NCBI GenBank assembly: GCA_010356995.1
Contig: ML996697.1
Coordinates: 563,761-627,760, forward strand
Direction of reading: 5' to 3'
DNA length: 64,000 bases
DNA from: Trichodelitschia bisporula
Taxonomy: Eukaryota > Ascomycota > Dothideomycetes > Phaeotrichales > Phaeotrichaceae
Shown: piece after piece, positions 30,899 through 43,545 of the stretch
Layout: every line of letters begins with the position of its first letter
How positions within the stretch are numbered: the first letter of the stretch is position 1
Made by a program: the position numbers and the translations under genes
The notes under the pieces: generated by a model
The model's input: the letters and a program-made list of their open reading frames with translations, nothing else
Databases searched by the model: none
Told to the model about the DNA's origin: nothing

Positions 30899-33836
30899 AT
30901 GCACGATCATATTTGCGGTTTCTACTACCTCATTGCTCCGGCACAACCCTACGGCTACGCACGCCGCTGCTACCTCCCCCAAGTCGGCGTGAAGGCACAT
31001 GCCACGGTTCTGGCCAGCACCTCCCGCACCGTCCTTACCCAGACCTTTCAGACGCCCTCCACCAAAGGCGTCCGGCAGCTACGCTACACATTTCCGCTCT
31101 ACGATGGTGTGTCTGTCGTCGGATTTACTTGTCATGTCAACGACCGCGTCATTACCGGCGAAGTGAAGCAAAAGGAAGTGGCCAAGGCTGAGTACCAGGC
31201 CGCCGTTGACCGCGGTGAGACGGCCGCCCTTTTGGAGCAGCTACCAGAAGCCTCGGACGTGTTCACGACGACCGTGGGGAATGTCCCACCCGGCGCTAGA
31301 CTCCTCGTAAACATCACCTATCTCGGGGAGCTCAAGCATGACGCAGAAGTCGACGGCATCCGCTTCACCATTCCCACGAGCATCTCGCCGCGCTATGGGG
31401 ATTATCCTGGCGAGCTTTGTAACACCGTGAGTTATGAGTCCGCTGGGAAAAGCTTCGAAGTGACGGTCGACACCACTCTGGCCAGCGGCTCTTCCATCCG
31501 GGAAATGCGCTCCCCAAGCCACCCCATTTCTGTTTCGCTTGGGACCATATCGACTGCCCCCGACGCCGATGCACAACTCTCCAGGGCGTCCGCCACCCTC
31601 AGCCTCGGCTCCGCAGAGCTCGACAAAGACTTCGTACTGCAAATCGTCGCAAAGGAGACCTCAGTACCGAAGGCGTTGCTGGAGATGCATCCCACAATGC
31701 CAGGACACCGCGCCCTGATGGCTACCCTCGTGCCCAAGTTCTCGCTTCCCCAGCAGCGACCGGAAATTGTCTTTGTCTGCGACCGAAGCGGCAGTATGCA
31801 TGGCACTAGTATCACGATGCTTGTTAATGCGCTCAAGGTGTTCTTGAAGTCACTGCCTCTTGGTGTCAAGTTCAACATATGCTCCTTTGGCTCGAGATAC
31901 AAATTCCTCTGGTCCAAGAGCAAGTCATATAGCAAGGATACCATGAACGAGGCTGTGCGTCATGTCGAAGGCTTCGATGCCGGCTTTGGCGGCACCGAGA
32001 TACTGCAACCCCTCAAGGAAACCATCAGCCGCCGCTACCGCGACATGCCACTCGAGGTATTTCTGGTAACTGATGGCGAGATATGGCAGCAACAGGAACT
32101 CTTTGACATGCTTAACAACAAGATAATCGAGGAAAAGGCCCCCATGCGTGTCTTTACTCTAGGTATCGGCTCTGACGTGTCGCACTCCCTCATCGAAGGC
32201 GTTGCCCGGGCTGGCAATGGCTTTGCGCAGGCTGTAGGCGACAACGAGAAACTCGACGGCAAGGTTGTGCGTATGTTGAAGGCTGCTCTGTCTCCGCATG
32301 TCGGCGACTATACACTTGAGCTGAAGTATGGTGACGATGACTTTGAGGCTGTCCAACAGACTGCTAGCGAGGCTGTCAAAGAAGCGACTGATGAGGCCCA
32401 AAAGGTATGTTTATCGCCCTGTCCTTGCGCTATTTCTCATGTCTTTTCAGCTATCAAGACGCAAGAGCCTCCAAATTCTGAAAGACATGGTGATTTCTTA
32501 TAATCTTTGCCTTGCCCATTCTAACTTGGTACAGGTAATGAAGCCAATCTCGCTCTTCGACACATCGGCCAAGCTGGACGACGATCCCAAGAAAGGAGAC
32601 GAAAAATACTACCATCTGCCAGAGGTGCCCGCTCCGAGGATTATCCAAGCTCCACACCGCATTCCGCCGCTCTTCGCGTTCTCTCGCACGTCGATTTACC
32701 TGCTATTGTCGCCATCAACCTTGGACCGCACGCCGATCTCTGTTGTTCTTCGTGCCACCTCGTCATACGGCCCGTTGGAACTGGAGATTCCAGTGGACCA
32801 ACTCGACCAGCCCGGCGAGACGATACATCAACTCGCCGCCAAAAAGGCCATTGCCGACCTGGAGGAAGGCCGCGGCTGGCTGACAGAGGCCAATGGCGCC
32901 AGCGGCACGCTACTCAAGACCGAATATCCGGGGCAGTTTGAGGACCTCGTTGAACGCGAGGCTGTTCGGCTGGGCATCCAGTACCAAGTCGGCGGGAAGA
33001 ACTGCTCATTTGTGGCTGTGCAGAAGCAATCTTCGAGCCAACCTGAGGCCGTGGACGCCGAGTACGACTTCATTGACGACATTGACGGCCTCACACTCAG
33101 CGAAGGCGATGAGGGCGGCCCTGGCTCGGCGGGTTACACTGACATCAGGTGTACATCTCCACCGATGACCTCTCGTAGTCTTGGAAACGCGCGCCTTGGA
33201 GGCGCCGTCAAGAGCAAGAAGGCGAAAGGGGGGGCGTTCGGCAGCGTGCTCAGAGGCGGGTATTTTTCCGGGCTGCGTCCCACGTCGGCGGCTGCTCCGC
33301 CTTCCGCCTCTGCTCCGGTACCGTTTTCATTAACGGCCGCTACGAGAACACTTCGTGCTCGTGCCTCTTCGCCAGGATACGCCGCCCAGCTGAGTCAGCA
33401 CAGTACTCCTGCACCAGGTGACGCTGATAAAGCGACTTCATACGCTCCTGTCAGTTATGGCTCCGAAAGTCACACCTCTGAGCTTCGCTCCCTGGAGCGT
33501 AAGGTCTCGGGAGAAGCAGAGCATGAAGTCGAGGGTGGTGGTTCCGCAATGCAGTCACTTGTGGACCTGCAGACCTTTGAAGGGTTCTGGGAGAGCAACC
33601 AACGCTTCTGGGCCATTGTTCACGTAGATGCCTGGGCATTGCTGAAAAAATACCCGCATTTTAAGCCTAACGTCCTGGCGACGGCTGTGGCGATTCACTT
33701 TTTCCAAGCCAAGCTTGCAGGGGAAAAGGAGGGGTGGGAGCTGCTTGTGGACAAGGCACGGTCGTGGCTTGAAAGCACCATTGGGGGCGATAAGGTAGAC
33801 GAAGTGACCGCGATTGCAGAGAAGGTCATTTCTTAG
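30899..33836 (+). CDS. VIT and von Willebrand factor A domain protein
   Basis: Two exons, 30899-32404 and 32535-33836, joined over a 130-base GT-AG intron with a TCTAAC branch site, give 935 residues. The N-terminal VIT domain covers about residues 10-145 (TQTFQTP, YTFPLYDGVSVVGFTCHV, VGNVPPGARLLVNITYLGEL). The vWFA domain starts near residue 288 and has the MIDAS motif D-x-S-x-S in CDRSGSM (Asp295), then GFGGTEILQPL and FLVTDGE. The pairing recalls animal ITIH proteins and PARP4, but no signal peptide is seen, so it is probably intracellular. The middle is a second mixed domain, then a disordered Ser/Ala stretch; the final 90 residues (FEGFWESNQRFWAIV) are ordered and occur in related fungal proteins. 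The function in fungi is unknown. Confidence 0.9.
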
Positions 33837-35770
33837 CTGGTTGATAGCTTACATACCATTCTGCGTACGATTGAATTTGACGAATGCTAGCAATGACAAC
33901 ATTGTTACTACCACCATTACTGCAAATGCATGTTCAGTGCATTTGTCTCGAGCAGATGCACAAGTATGGAGGGAGTAATTCGTACCTTCTAAATCATGCA
34001 TATGATTTGGAATAATAAGACAAAAATGGCAAAAGAGTTTTCGCAGAACCGTGCCCTCCTTGTCCCCATTGCTCTGGAATGGAAGACATTTAGGGTGCCT
34101 TTCGCCTTCCGACCAGACCAGGCGGCGGCGAGAAAATCAAGATGAAAACACGATCGTTTCGCTGACAGTTTGTCGGGTCTCGATTTAGTTCCTGTCTCTG
34201 TTATCTCCCCGACACGATTCAACACTGGGGGTATCGATTGCAAAGTTTTAAAGCAAACGAGTTCTAGAGTAGCCCCCTAGAGGCGTCAAGATTTCTTTGA
34301 CTCCGCTTACCAGCCGCTGATGCGTCGCAGCCATATCACCGCCGTACCTGTCGAGACCCGTTTGATGCACCCGGGGAGCATCTGAGATACCCGCCTTACC
34401 TACGACCGTTTATTACTCGTAGTCCATTGTCACTAAGTGAAAGATGGGAGTCTCAGGTTTTTAAGTCAGCCAGGCCTTTCCGGATGGCCCGAGTAACGAT
34501 TGAAATATGCCTAGACAAAATAAGAGCCACTCTAGATTGTCCATAGGGGCCTCGTCCCACTTCCATATCACATTTGAGAAATGATCAGCGGGAATGATTT
34601 ACTTAGTGCTCCCCTTGGGATCACTTTTCTTTTCTTGTCCGGCCAAGTTTCACTATCAGCTAGCTCAACTGGATCGCTTTATGAGAGAAACGTCTGCCCA
34701 TCGTTGTCGTCCGGTCAGCAAATGATAAACAAGATTTATGCAGCAAGTCCTGATAAAATGAGAGTATGGTAGATTGACAGACCGCGATAGTAATACGGCC
34801 ACAACGAGCGATATAAGTATATACGTAGCCAGTATATACACTTGAATGCTTTGGGTGCGTCTAATAAGCTGATCAAATTTTTAGGTATTATGACCTGGCA
34901 TACTTCGCTGGAGCTCATTATGTGTGAAACTGTGATTTCTACCTCGTGTAGGCTCGTATGGATTTTGGAGTGCGCGCCATAAGGGTTCCGAAAAGGCCTT
35001 GCAATCATCCTCTGGCCAGTGCGTTGAGCAAGCCGCAATAATAAAGTGGTTAACGATTAACATTATTATAGAGATGGCTGCCAGCCGCAATATTAGCGGG
35101 TTACAAAAGAGCACAAAGACCTACCATAATTGTCCCAAAATCTCGTCTACAGTCTGTTATCAAGCCGGCAACCATTTGATTAGATGCAGCTCTCGAATTA
35201 AATTGATTAAAATACTCCCTGCTTAGGTAATTGGGAAAAAGGTGAGGCGCATATGTAATTGATCACAGCTTTGTTTTTAAGATACGTTCAATGTTTGTGA
35301 AGCTTCTTCAGCTATCTCACTTGGTATGATGGATGTGTCTACTTTTCAACCCTGAGGCGTGTGTTTCTTTGAGCGCCAGTGGGCAAAAATAACGTCAAGA
35401 TTTTCCGCATTGGCTCACCACCGACCCGTGACAATTCACCGTGGCGCTGCATTGAATATACCCCACGCTCTTTTAAACACGCCTTCATAGCCTCCGACTC
35501 CCCTTGTCATATGCCAAACCTTAAAAGAATTCTAGTGCCAACTGGCGTCATGTACCACACGCAAAATGCGGCATAAATGCTTCGAGTTTCTCTTTCCTGA
35601 ACCACCTCGAGGGACAGTAACTTGATACTCTTTACATTTTGCGCAACAGCAAGAAGAAAAGTTCTTCAGCTACAAACTTTGCAGTATCTATAGCATCTGC
35701 CGTTCTCGTCGCACGAATGCAAGTAAAAGTAAATACATAACTGAAGTTAAATCTTGAGTCGCAATGCACT

Positions 35771-35945
35771 GGTTCATTGTACTAAAAGCGTCCTCGCTGG
35801 AGTTTTCACAACGGGTGGACTAACTTGAGAGCAAAGTTTATTAGCACACTTCTATGGAAAGAAGTTCTGTGTAAATAAAATTTGCCGTTTAATTGGTCCA
35901 CCAGTTCTGAGAACCCCAACGAGGACGCCCGAAGTATTTTAACAA
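35771..35945. mobile_element. Foldback element, type B, copy 1 (MITE-like)
   Basis: About 175 bases with inverted arms. The left arm has TTGTACTAAAAGCGTCCTCG and the right arm is its decayed inverse (CAACGAGGACGCCC). Inside, ACTTGAGAGCAAAGTTTATT on the left pairs with the inverse of TTTAATTGGTCCACCAGTT on the right. No coding capacity. It matches the copies at 39672, 40805 and 42664. Confidence 0.7.
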
Positions 35946-36132
35946 CGGCATGGGTACAACCAGAGGCGAAGACGCAGAGTACGCACATTGCGTAATTCTG
36001 AAGAAACAGAAGACGGCGCGAGAACAGCTCATCACAAATGCCCAATACTAGACCCCTGTTTGGCATGCGGTGTAAACAATATTCCGCTTAAGGTAGGAGG
36101 TGACTCTTGTAGTAGCCCTGCTCCTTTGTATT

Positions 36133-36354
36133 TATCCCTTATACGGCCCAGGTACTAGACTGAGTACTTACCTAGGTACTTGCCCAGGTACAAATTGCAG
36201 TCATTGACCAGTCAAAGAGCTAGGATTTGTTACACAAACTGAAAATCTTTGACGGAACTTAACTCTAGCTCTTTGATTGGTTGGTGACTGCGATTTGTAC
36301 TAGGGCAAGTACCTGGGCAAGTACCCGGGCCAGTACCTAGCCCGTACATGGGAT
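36133..36354. mobile_element. Foldback element, type A, copy 1 (MITE-like)
   Basis: A 222-base near-palindrome. It begins TATCCCTTATACGGCCCAGG and ends with the inverse of TATCCCATGTACGGGCTAGG. Each arm is about 100 bases and includes multiples of AAGTACCTGGGC and, near the centre, CAGTCAAAGAGCTAG against CTAGCTCTTTGATTGG. It has no coding capacity. The TATCCC ends and the inner CAATCAAAGAGC block are shared with type B, so the two probably used the same transposase. Confidence 0.75.
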
Positions 36355-36554
36355 AGCCTCAGCCTTCCACGTTGTCCTTGCTCATGCTCGCTAGTACGCA
36401 GTACAACGAATAACACGGCAAAGTTTGAAATGATTAATGGTTTAATATTCGTCGTGTGGAAAAGATTCCTTCATAAGGCGATACACAATTCTCTACACCC
36501 GCAGAGAGGCACGCTCATAAGTTTGGCCCCATCGTCTGGCACCTCAAGCACTAA

Positions 36555-36630
36555 TTCATTGCACTGCAGGCGTCATCCTGGGCCTCCTCGCAGCGGGCGG
36601 ACGAATCAAAGAATAAATATTTTTAATAAA
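36555..36630 (+). mobile_element. Foldback element, type B, partial copy 2
   Basis: Only the left arm is evident: CATTGCACTGCAGGCGTC followed by GGCCTCCTCGCAGCGGGCGG and GACGAATCAAAGAATAA, in the same order as the left arm at 39680. The right arm is lost or unrecognisable. Confidence 0.5.
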
Positions 36631-39600
36631 TCGGTTCTTTAAAGAAGCATTGCTGTGTGATCGGCATTAACTACGAGGAATCAATTGAGGGCGCCCGCCG
36701 CAGAGGTGATATCACCCTTATAACATAAAATTTCGACACTTTGCCCAGCCCGGCGCACCTTAAGGGGAGAGCTTGTTATTCTACAAGTTTTGAGTGGCTT
36801 TGATCGAGTACCTAATTCTGATTTCTTGAACCCGTGGACTTCTAATCGGGTAGCTTTGGGGGAAGGGGGTCCCAGTAAGGTAAAACAGGGGACAGATGTA
36901 GTGCCGCACACGAGCCCGCTTGTAGATCCCAGACCGACTGTCCCGCAACGACGACCCTCTACAAATCAGCACTAGATAAATGCAGAACCTCTGTCCGGGA
37001 ATAAGGAAATGCTGGGGCTTCATCTTAGAAGTCTGTTAAATTTCTTTGCATTGTTGCTAGCTGATATTCCTTCCTAATCTCAGAGTGTCCCACATTTCCT
37101 TTCCTCGCGTAGGCCTGTTTTGAATCCCTTGAACTGTTTTCCGAATGGTCCAGAGTCATTTTACTGGTCTGGGGTAATTCCGACATCTTTCGCCCTGCTC
37201 TCTACTGATGTCTTTGAGAATATTGCGCGTTTTTCCTAATAAAAGGAAAATCGGAAACAAACAAGCCGGGTGCCCTAGCGGCTGTGTAGTAGAAAACTGT
37301 GGCACACTGACATCACTCGGATTTATTGGCAACTTAGGTCACGCGCAGTCCATACGACGATCAGCTGCGTGATAACTCATACTTTGAAGACCAAGTGGGT
37401 AATTCACTAAGAGTGGGTGTTCAAGAGAAGCGGGGCATTTTTACCATCCGCACCGTGGAGGCTTGCGGTGCAGATTCGAGGGTTACAGCCTGCATGGCCA
37501 AAATCAAGCAATCGGTTATCAAGCGAACCCAGAACTGTTAACCGTGCACCAGCTCGAATGTATTTTGCGTAAGACGGCATAGTAAAACTGCAATACATGA
37601 GGAAGAACGCTATCAGCGCAACTTAGAGCGTGCCCCGTCAATAAAGTCCTCCGTAGTGGTAAACTGCGTCCGGTGAATCCAGAACTGAGCCGTGATGAGG
37701 TCGTAGTAGGACTTGCCATAACGATCCGCGAGAGCCACCCAAAGTTTCGCGCACATTGACTGGGTTTGACCGGAGTATATCATGTGTTGGGATATCTCCA
37801 GAGTCGTGTTGTTAAGCAGCTATATTTTTATAGCACGGTTGAGACGCAAGCCGAGCTCAGTATCTGGAAGAACGAAGGTCTCGTTGACAACCTTCCAAAG
37901 ATCAAACATGAGAAGGTGGCTACGTGCCAAGTCAGCCTATCGATCGTGGTTATCTGGACCATAGAGCTTCTCTGACAGGGCCGGCAGGGTCAGACAAGCT
38001 ATAAGCAAGGTTTCAATCTCCCTGTCAAGCTTTTCATTGTCTACCACCAGGAGTTCGTTCATTGCGTGGTCACGGCAGGGTGATGAGCGTCGTGATGAGA
38101 ACCGACCGTAGTCATCATGGGACTGGACATGCGGCATTATTGAGTGCGTAGGCGCTGTTCTCGGTGTAAAACCCGTCTGAAATTTTGAGAATTGGTTTGG
38201 AGGTCGTTTATCTTGCCAGCAAACAACTCTGAGCGAATAGCCTGATGGAATAGATTAGGATTGACTAACTGAACGTATGCTTTGTGAAGCTGATACGTGT
38301 CGGATGCTCTCTGGGTGCAAGTCGCCGCCCTGCTTGCCAAGACGTTGTGCCGCGGCTGGTTGGTTTGTTCCTTTGTGCTGCCTTGGCATGCAAAAGGGCG
38401 ACCACATTGATTGCAGCAAACTCCACTCTCCCTTCCCTGCTTGAACATTTTATCTAAACATAACCGTCCTTCCAAATCATGCCCCGTTGGTAATGGGCAC
38501 AGCTTTAGAAGCTTCTTATTCTATCTATTCTCGGGAATACGTTCCAAAGCGGTGTTTATGTGCTAACAAGTACTAGTTTAAGTGCGCGCTACTGTACACA
38601 AATAGCACTGTTCGATGTGCGTCGGTTAAGAAGCAATGAAGTCTGCGTAGTACAAAGTAAGACGAAACTCTGAAAACATTTCTCCTTCCATTAATCATAT
38701 CCTTACACCTCTGGTAAGCTGCAAATGCTCAACTGCTCCATCCGGTTGTTTCCAGACTTGTGAATTGGGCACCAGAGGATTTCATCATTTATATCAACCC
38801 TATCCATTTTTGCAATAATTGCTTTCAGGTGACTGGAGCGGATACGTATCTAGAACATTTTGGGATGCCTTCCTATCAACTCCCACAACGGCGGCTCAAT
38901 CCTGTTGATGGTAATTAAGTCTAAAAAAGAGGATGGAAAGAAAGGAAACCGTACATAGAGTGAGAGGGGCAACACCACGTAGCCCGGCCACGTAAAGGAT
39001 GGTAGGACGATGGCCTTATTGGCTCATCAGACATAGAGTACCTAAATCACTAAAGCTAGATTGCCGGAACTGCTAAGTGTCCCAAGTTTTGCTCCAGAGC
39101 AGCGGTGGCATATACAAGTCGTTCCGCAGGTTCGACTCTTTTCGCCCCAACTTCCACGGACTGGTATCCAAGGAGGAGCCACACATATCCTCGCCTGGGC
39201 TTGCCAGTTCAGCCTCCGACCATAAGTAGGTATTCAAAAATTAATAGCCGTCCGGTATCGCATTGCATAGCATGGCGAAAATGCGCAAAGAATTAAAATT
39301 GAAATAGCTCGCATGCGATGGCCACGAAAAAGAAAATATTGTTGCAGAGACATCGTGAAGTTTCACATTATCTCCCGCAGTCCGGACATGTACTTCATCT
39401 ATCGCCTCTGGGTTAAATCCCTCAGAACCGGGGACCTGTTGGCGACACCCCCAAAAGCTAGATTACACGCCTTATTTGGACGTTCCCCGACCCAACTAAT
39501 CTGAGAACTGGATATTGAGAAAGTCCTCATTACCTAAGCTAGCAACCTTGCACCACGTCCATTAGTATATGTGTGAATCGCTAGATATCTCCAATTCTTT

Positions 39601-39671
39601 CCTAGTCAGCCATGGGGTCATGTGCTCCCGGGAGCGAGCTGGGCAATGTTTGCTGCCCTTACCTACGGAAC

Positions 39672-39847
39672 GTATCCTTCGTACTGCGGGCGTCCTGACT
39701 GGCGACCTCCTAGCTGACGGGCCAATCAGAGAGTGCAACTTGCTTTGCAGAACGTTTCTGCAAAACAAGCTTGCTCTCTGATTGGTCCACCAGTTAGGAG
39801 GTCCCCAGCTAGGATGCAAAAGTGGACGCTCACAGTACAAGGGATAC
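39672..39847. mobile_element. Foldback element, type B, copy 3 (best preserved)
   Basis: This copy is 176 bases. The left end GTATCCTTCGTACTGCGGGC pairs with the right end, whose inverse reads GTATCCCTTGTACTGTGAGC. The arms go on with CTGGCGACCTCCTAGCTGA against TAGGAGGTCCCCAGCTAGG, and near the middle GGCCAATCAGAGAG against CTCTCTGATTGGTCC. The loop is a short GCAACTTGC..GCAAAACAAG stretch that is also partly self-complementary. It has no coding capacity. The TA inside the GTATCC/GGATAC ends could be a TA target-site duplication. Confidence 0.8.
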
Positions 39848-40768
39848 GACAGCATCACTAAAAATGCGTCCTTCCAGATAATAAATTTGGGGGCGTAAGC
39901 AACGCGGATTTGGATTGTAGCCAGTTCACGTGAATTATTTTTTTACTTTAGATAGGGCTCCTCAAGGCCCATGCAGGCGGCTGGGCAACTAGCGAGTTAA
40001 ACCACAGCATGAAGCTCCTCGAACCAGTTTATCGGTTAAAAACAACATAGGAAAAAGAACTATTTGCAACTACTCTGATCGTGTCAGAAGTGCTTCAGGC
40101 AGGGAGGTACAGATCTTTCGCATATTATGTGGAGCACCTGAAGGTGAGACTTTATGGCCGATATCAGCGCCAGCTTTCCCAGATTGAACGGTATCGCGGC
40201 TTGCGCGAATCCCTATGGTACTTGCACAACCGTTTCCAGCATGTATGCTCAAGGCTCCCTAATCTACTGCAACCTGTATCAGGCCGTTGCTGATGACCTC
40301 TTACATTTATGATCTTTGATCCATAGGATATTTTGGCTATGCAGCCTCAAGCCGTTGTTCATAGTGGACGGGACATCCTACAGCAGCTTTCAGAGCAGCA
40401 TTGCTAAGCCCTAGGCAATAGCTCCCAGCAGCTCCCAACAGCTTTTCAACTCCCAACTTCCTTTTGACCAGTATTGGTCAACCACCTCCTGATTAGTAGC
40501 ATCAATCCACACATACCTCCAGCGCCTAGAGGGACTATTGAGGCATTTGCGCCAATCAATAAAGATCCTTACATCCGGCCTACGTTCGTTCCCCCCTAGA
40601 GTAATCAATTCTCCGCGGGTGTTTCAAGCGAGATGTAAGACAAAATGACTTGCGTCATCGACCCAATAAATGATGGCTAGGCTCGCCGCACGTGATAATA
40701 TATCTGGAGTTTTGTTCTGTAACGAAATTTCAGTTTCTGCAACACATCATCGCTTTTGATTGTAGGAT

Positions 40769-40804
40769 AATTACGAGCACCTGGGCAAGTACCTGGGCTG
40801 TAAA
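40769..40804 (+). mobile_element. Foldback element, type A, right-arm fragment
   Basis: The stretch with GCACCTGGGCAAGTACCTGG and TGTAAAGGGG matches the right end of the type A element at about 36305-36354. It abuts the left end of type B copy 4, suggesting one element landed in or beside another. Confidence 0.5.
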
Positions 40805-40962
40805 GGGGATACTGCTAGCGTCCTCGTTGGCTTTTTTGTAACTGGCCAATCAACTTGAGAGCAAAGTTCATTTGAATAACCGGTCTGTAAAATAATATTA
40901 CACTTGGATTGGTCCGCTAGTTACGAAAACGCCAGTGAGGATGTCCACGGTACAAGGGATAC
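40805..40962. mobile_element. Foldback element, type B, copy 4
   Basis: About 158 bases. The left arm carries ACTGCTAGCGTCCTCGTTGG and AACTGGCCAATCAACTTGAG; the right arm has CTTGGATTGGTCCGCTAGTT, GCCAGTGAGGATGTCC and the terminal GGTACAAGGGATAC. The left terminus is shortened where it meets the type A fragment. No coding capacity. Confidence 0.75.
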
Positions 40963-42663
40963 CACAAACATACTAAGTGCCACGCGGCACAAGCAAGAAA
41001 TGTGACACGTCACTCGCTTCCTTGCTTGCTCGCTGACAGGTCTGCGGCGTCAGCAGAACTACCGGGACAACTAGATAAATGCGTAAACTAAGTTTGCAGG
41101 CATAGTCAAATTCCAGAGCTGCATTGGACAGACCTGCTAGATCGCCTTGAATTCTTGGAAGCTCATATTCTTTTCCATGCCAATTCTCTGCCGCGCCATT
41201 TTTTCCACCGCTTGGGCGCAGAACCTCACCCTTTCGGCTTAAACGTATAACCCTATTAAAATTAGCCTTGATACAAGATTATTACCGTGGTATGACTGAG
41301 TTGCGCTGAGAGAATATATAGGTTGATAAAAGTATATGGGCTGACGTGCAGATTACCGCTTGCTCTAAATACATTTATCCACCCGGAGGTATTTTATCCG
41401 AGCGAAAAGACAGCTAGGTTCATACCTTTTTTTCACCTGGTTGGTACCAAGAACCCATTTGAATCCCGCAGAGGCCAGTTAGCGCCAACCGTAGGGAAGC
41501 CTTTCCAACCGTAAAATCGACTAGGGATGCTTTTCGTGCATGTATCACAATGGAATGAGTGCGAAATTGGTCGTGTTAGAGAGGCAGGTCTTGTAATACA
41601 GAAAACAAAGTCCCGAACATCCATGGCGCTCGATGGCATGCTGACTTTCGGTGTAAAGTTGAGCATATCAAAGGGTCCTGGGGCTAAGTAGGAGGGTCGT
41701 GGTATGCACACCAAGAATTTAGGATTGTGGGCCCAACGCTTCCCAGGAAAGATACCCACTCGAGATAACGCAAAATGATTTTTAGCACATTTCTCAGATA
41801 GTCCTAGCATCGAAAATGTACCCTCAAACCGGGGTTAGGCATTTACCTTTCACTTTTGTGGTCGTACCGTAGTGGCAAATTGTCAGTGAATGAGGACGGC
41901 AGCTTTTCTGGACCTTTGCCTTTCGCATGCGTACCAGTTACGTATGTTGCCGAACGCCCTCTTTAGGGCAATGCCCATGTACCTCTAAGGGCGACACTCA
42001 TGCGCAGCCCCTTCATTCTAGCCAGACATGTCCGACCTGGGTGAGTTGGATGGTTCAGCCAGCTTAGCAATCAGGGTGTTGAGGCAGGCATTAGGGTGGT
42101 GGAGCAGTTATTATTATTGAGTTATGGCAGTTATCACTATTGCACGTGTCACGGTATGACACCTGGTTTTGCAGCTCCACGGGCTCGCACCATAACCGGA
42201 TTTATGTGGGGCTTGGCGCTGTGCCAAGCCGCCACACTCACACTCACACTCCAGGCCTACTTACCCGCAGTCCCTGACATCTTTGCTTCGTAGCTTTACA
42301 ATCTACGTCTTACCCACATCTTGATCGTGCATGCGTGATTGTTGACGGTGACAACACGGCAGGGAGCACTGCTCTATAGCAGGCATAATTAGGTTATAGT
42401 AGCTGGCTCAGGTGAATTGTTTGCTTGTATGCCCCACTCAGGAAAAGACCACCGACGAGTGGGCTCTCCCGATTGGGACTAGCGCAGCAGTGCTCGCATC
42501 CTATAGGTAGCTTGCTTCCTCCCATATCTCTCACCAAGCATCATCTCTCTCTCATCCACTCACTCTCATGTTCGTGACGTTCATCACGTTCCGATAAGAC
42601 ACCCCCAGCCCCATTTTACTCTCAAACCCGTTTCAAGCTAGCCAGGCGAAGGTGGGAGCCTGA

Positions 42664-42870
42664 TCCATCTCGTGTACTGCGGGAGTCCTCACTGGCGTGC
42701 TCACGTGCGTTCTCGCGAGCGTTCTCGCGGGCGTCCTTATAGCTGGAGGACCAATTAGAGAACAAAATTAGTTTACATAAGAAAGTGTTAGAAACTTCCG
42801 CTTGCTAATTTGTCCGCTAGTTACGAAGACGCCGGCGAGGGCACCAGCGAAGACGCTCGCAGTATGTCAA
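42664..42870. mobile_element. Foldback element, type B, copy 5 with expanded left arm
   Basis: The left end CGTGTACTGCGGGAGTCCTC and right end GACGCTCGCAGTATG match the other copies, and the inner block ACCAATTAGAGAACAAAATT pairs with the inverse of GCTAATTTGTCCGCTAG. The left arm holds an extra short tandem (GCGTTCTCGCGAGCGTTCTC), which lengthens this copy to about 205 bases. Confidence 0.7.
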
Positions 42871-43070
42871 CCACGCCTTGCCTCCTTTTTTCAATTGCTC
42901 AGTCTCACCTCGCTCTGTGTTCCCCAACTCCTGAATGGCGGTCGCACGCCGTTATGGTTTCCCCAAGACATCTCGGCGTAATTTATCACCCAAGCACATG
43001 GCAAGCATCGCTGGGTGACTTACAAATAGAGCGGTATATTTAGGGTCTCGTATCATCATCATATATCAAG

Positions 43071-43445
43071 ATGGATACCACTCACTCCCTCAGATGCAGC
43101 GTACCATGTAACGAAGTAGCGTCAGATGATGTTAGAAGCTTACCAAGCACCTTCGAGCACCGTGCGTACTATGGTAGCAAGCCAAATATATGGCGAATGT
43201 GTCTCCGGTGTGGCGTTAGTGTGAGCCAATCAAATAACCCATAATATGTCCTGCTAACTATAGAGAATATGGCTAAGCAGCGCCTCGAATGGACCTACTC
43301 GCCGTATATTAGGCCTGCTACTGTATTAGCCCTAATACATGTTGAATCCTACCTATATGCTCTGCCTACTGACAAACACTCGTACGTCGCAGTCATTGCC
43401 CGAGGATGTGTTGCTAAATGGGGAGTAGGTGTGCGGGAAATATGA
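43071..43445 (+). CDS. Candidate small two-exon orphan gene
   Basis: An ATG at 43071 opens a 50-codon frame (MDTTHSLRCSVPCNEVASDD and onward) ending at a GTGAGC donor. A 45-base segment with the branch site GCTAAC and a TATAGAG acceptor follows, and the frame then continues in phase (NMAKQRLEWTYSPYIRP) to a TGA at 43443, for 109 residues. Five cysteines, four as CxxxC and CxxC pairs, could bind a metal. It has no signal peptide and no family I know. It is the only stretch of the island where splice signals and open frames agree, but chance is possible, and RNA evidence would decide. Confidence 0.3.
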
Positions 43446-43545
43446 CCCTTCCGCCTATGGAATGCATTCCATCTCAATAGATCCCCTTCATACATTACCT
43501 CGACCTAAAGAACTGCCACGGAAGAATAATGCGGCATACGTATAA

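Larger units (their letters stand above)
33837..43070. other. Gene-poor, AT-richer island with foldback elements
   Basis: Over 9 kb no frame exceeds about 125 codons and none has a domain. Base composition is clearly richer in A and T than the flanking genes, with many TA steps. The recognisable content is the foldback elements listed separately at 35771-42870. The rest looks like long-decayed repeat sequence; I see no surviving transposase. Confidence 0.65.

Noticed and set aside
41455-41500. A tRNA-like TTTGAATCCCGC stretch
   Set aside because: No acceptor stem, anticodon arm or A box could be paired around it.
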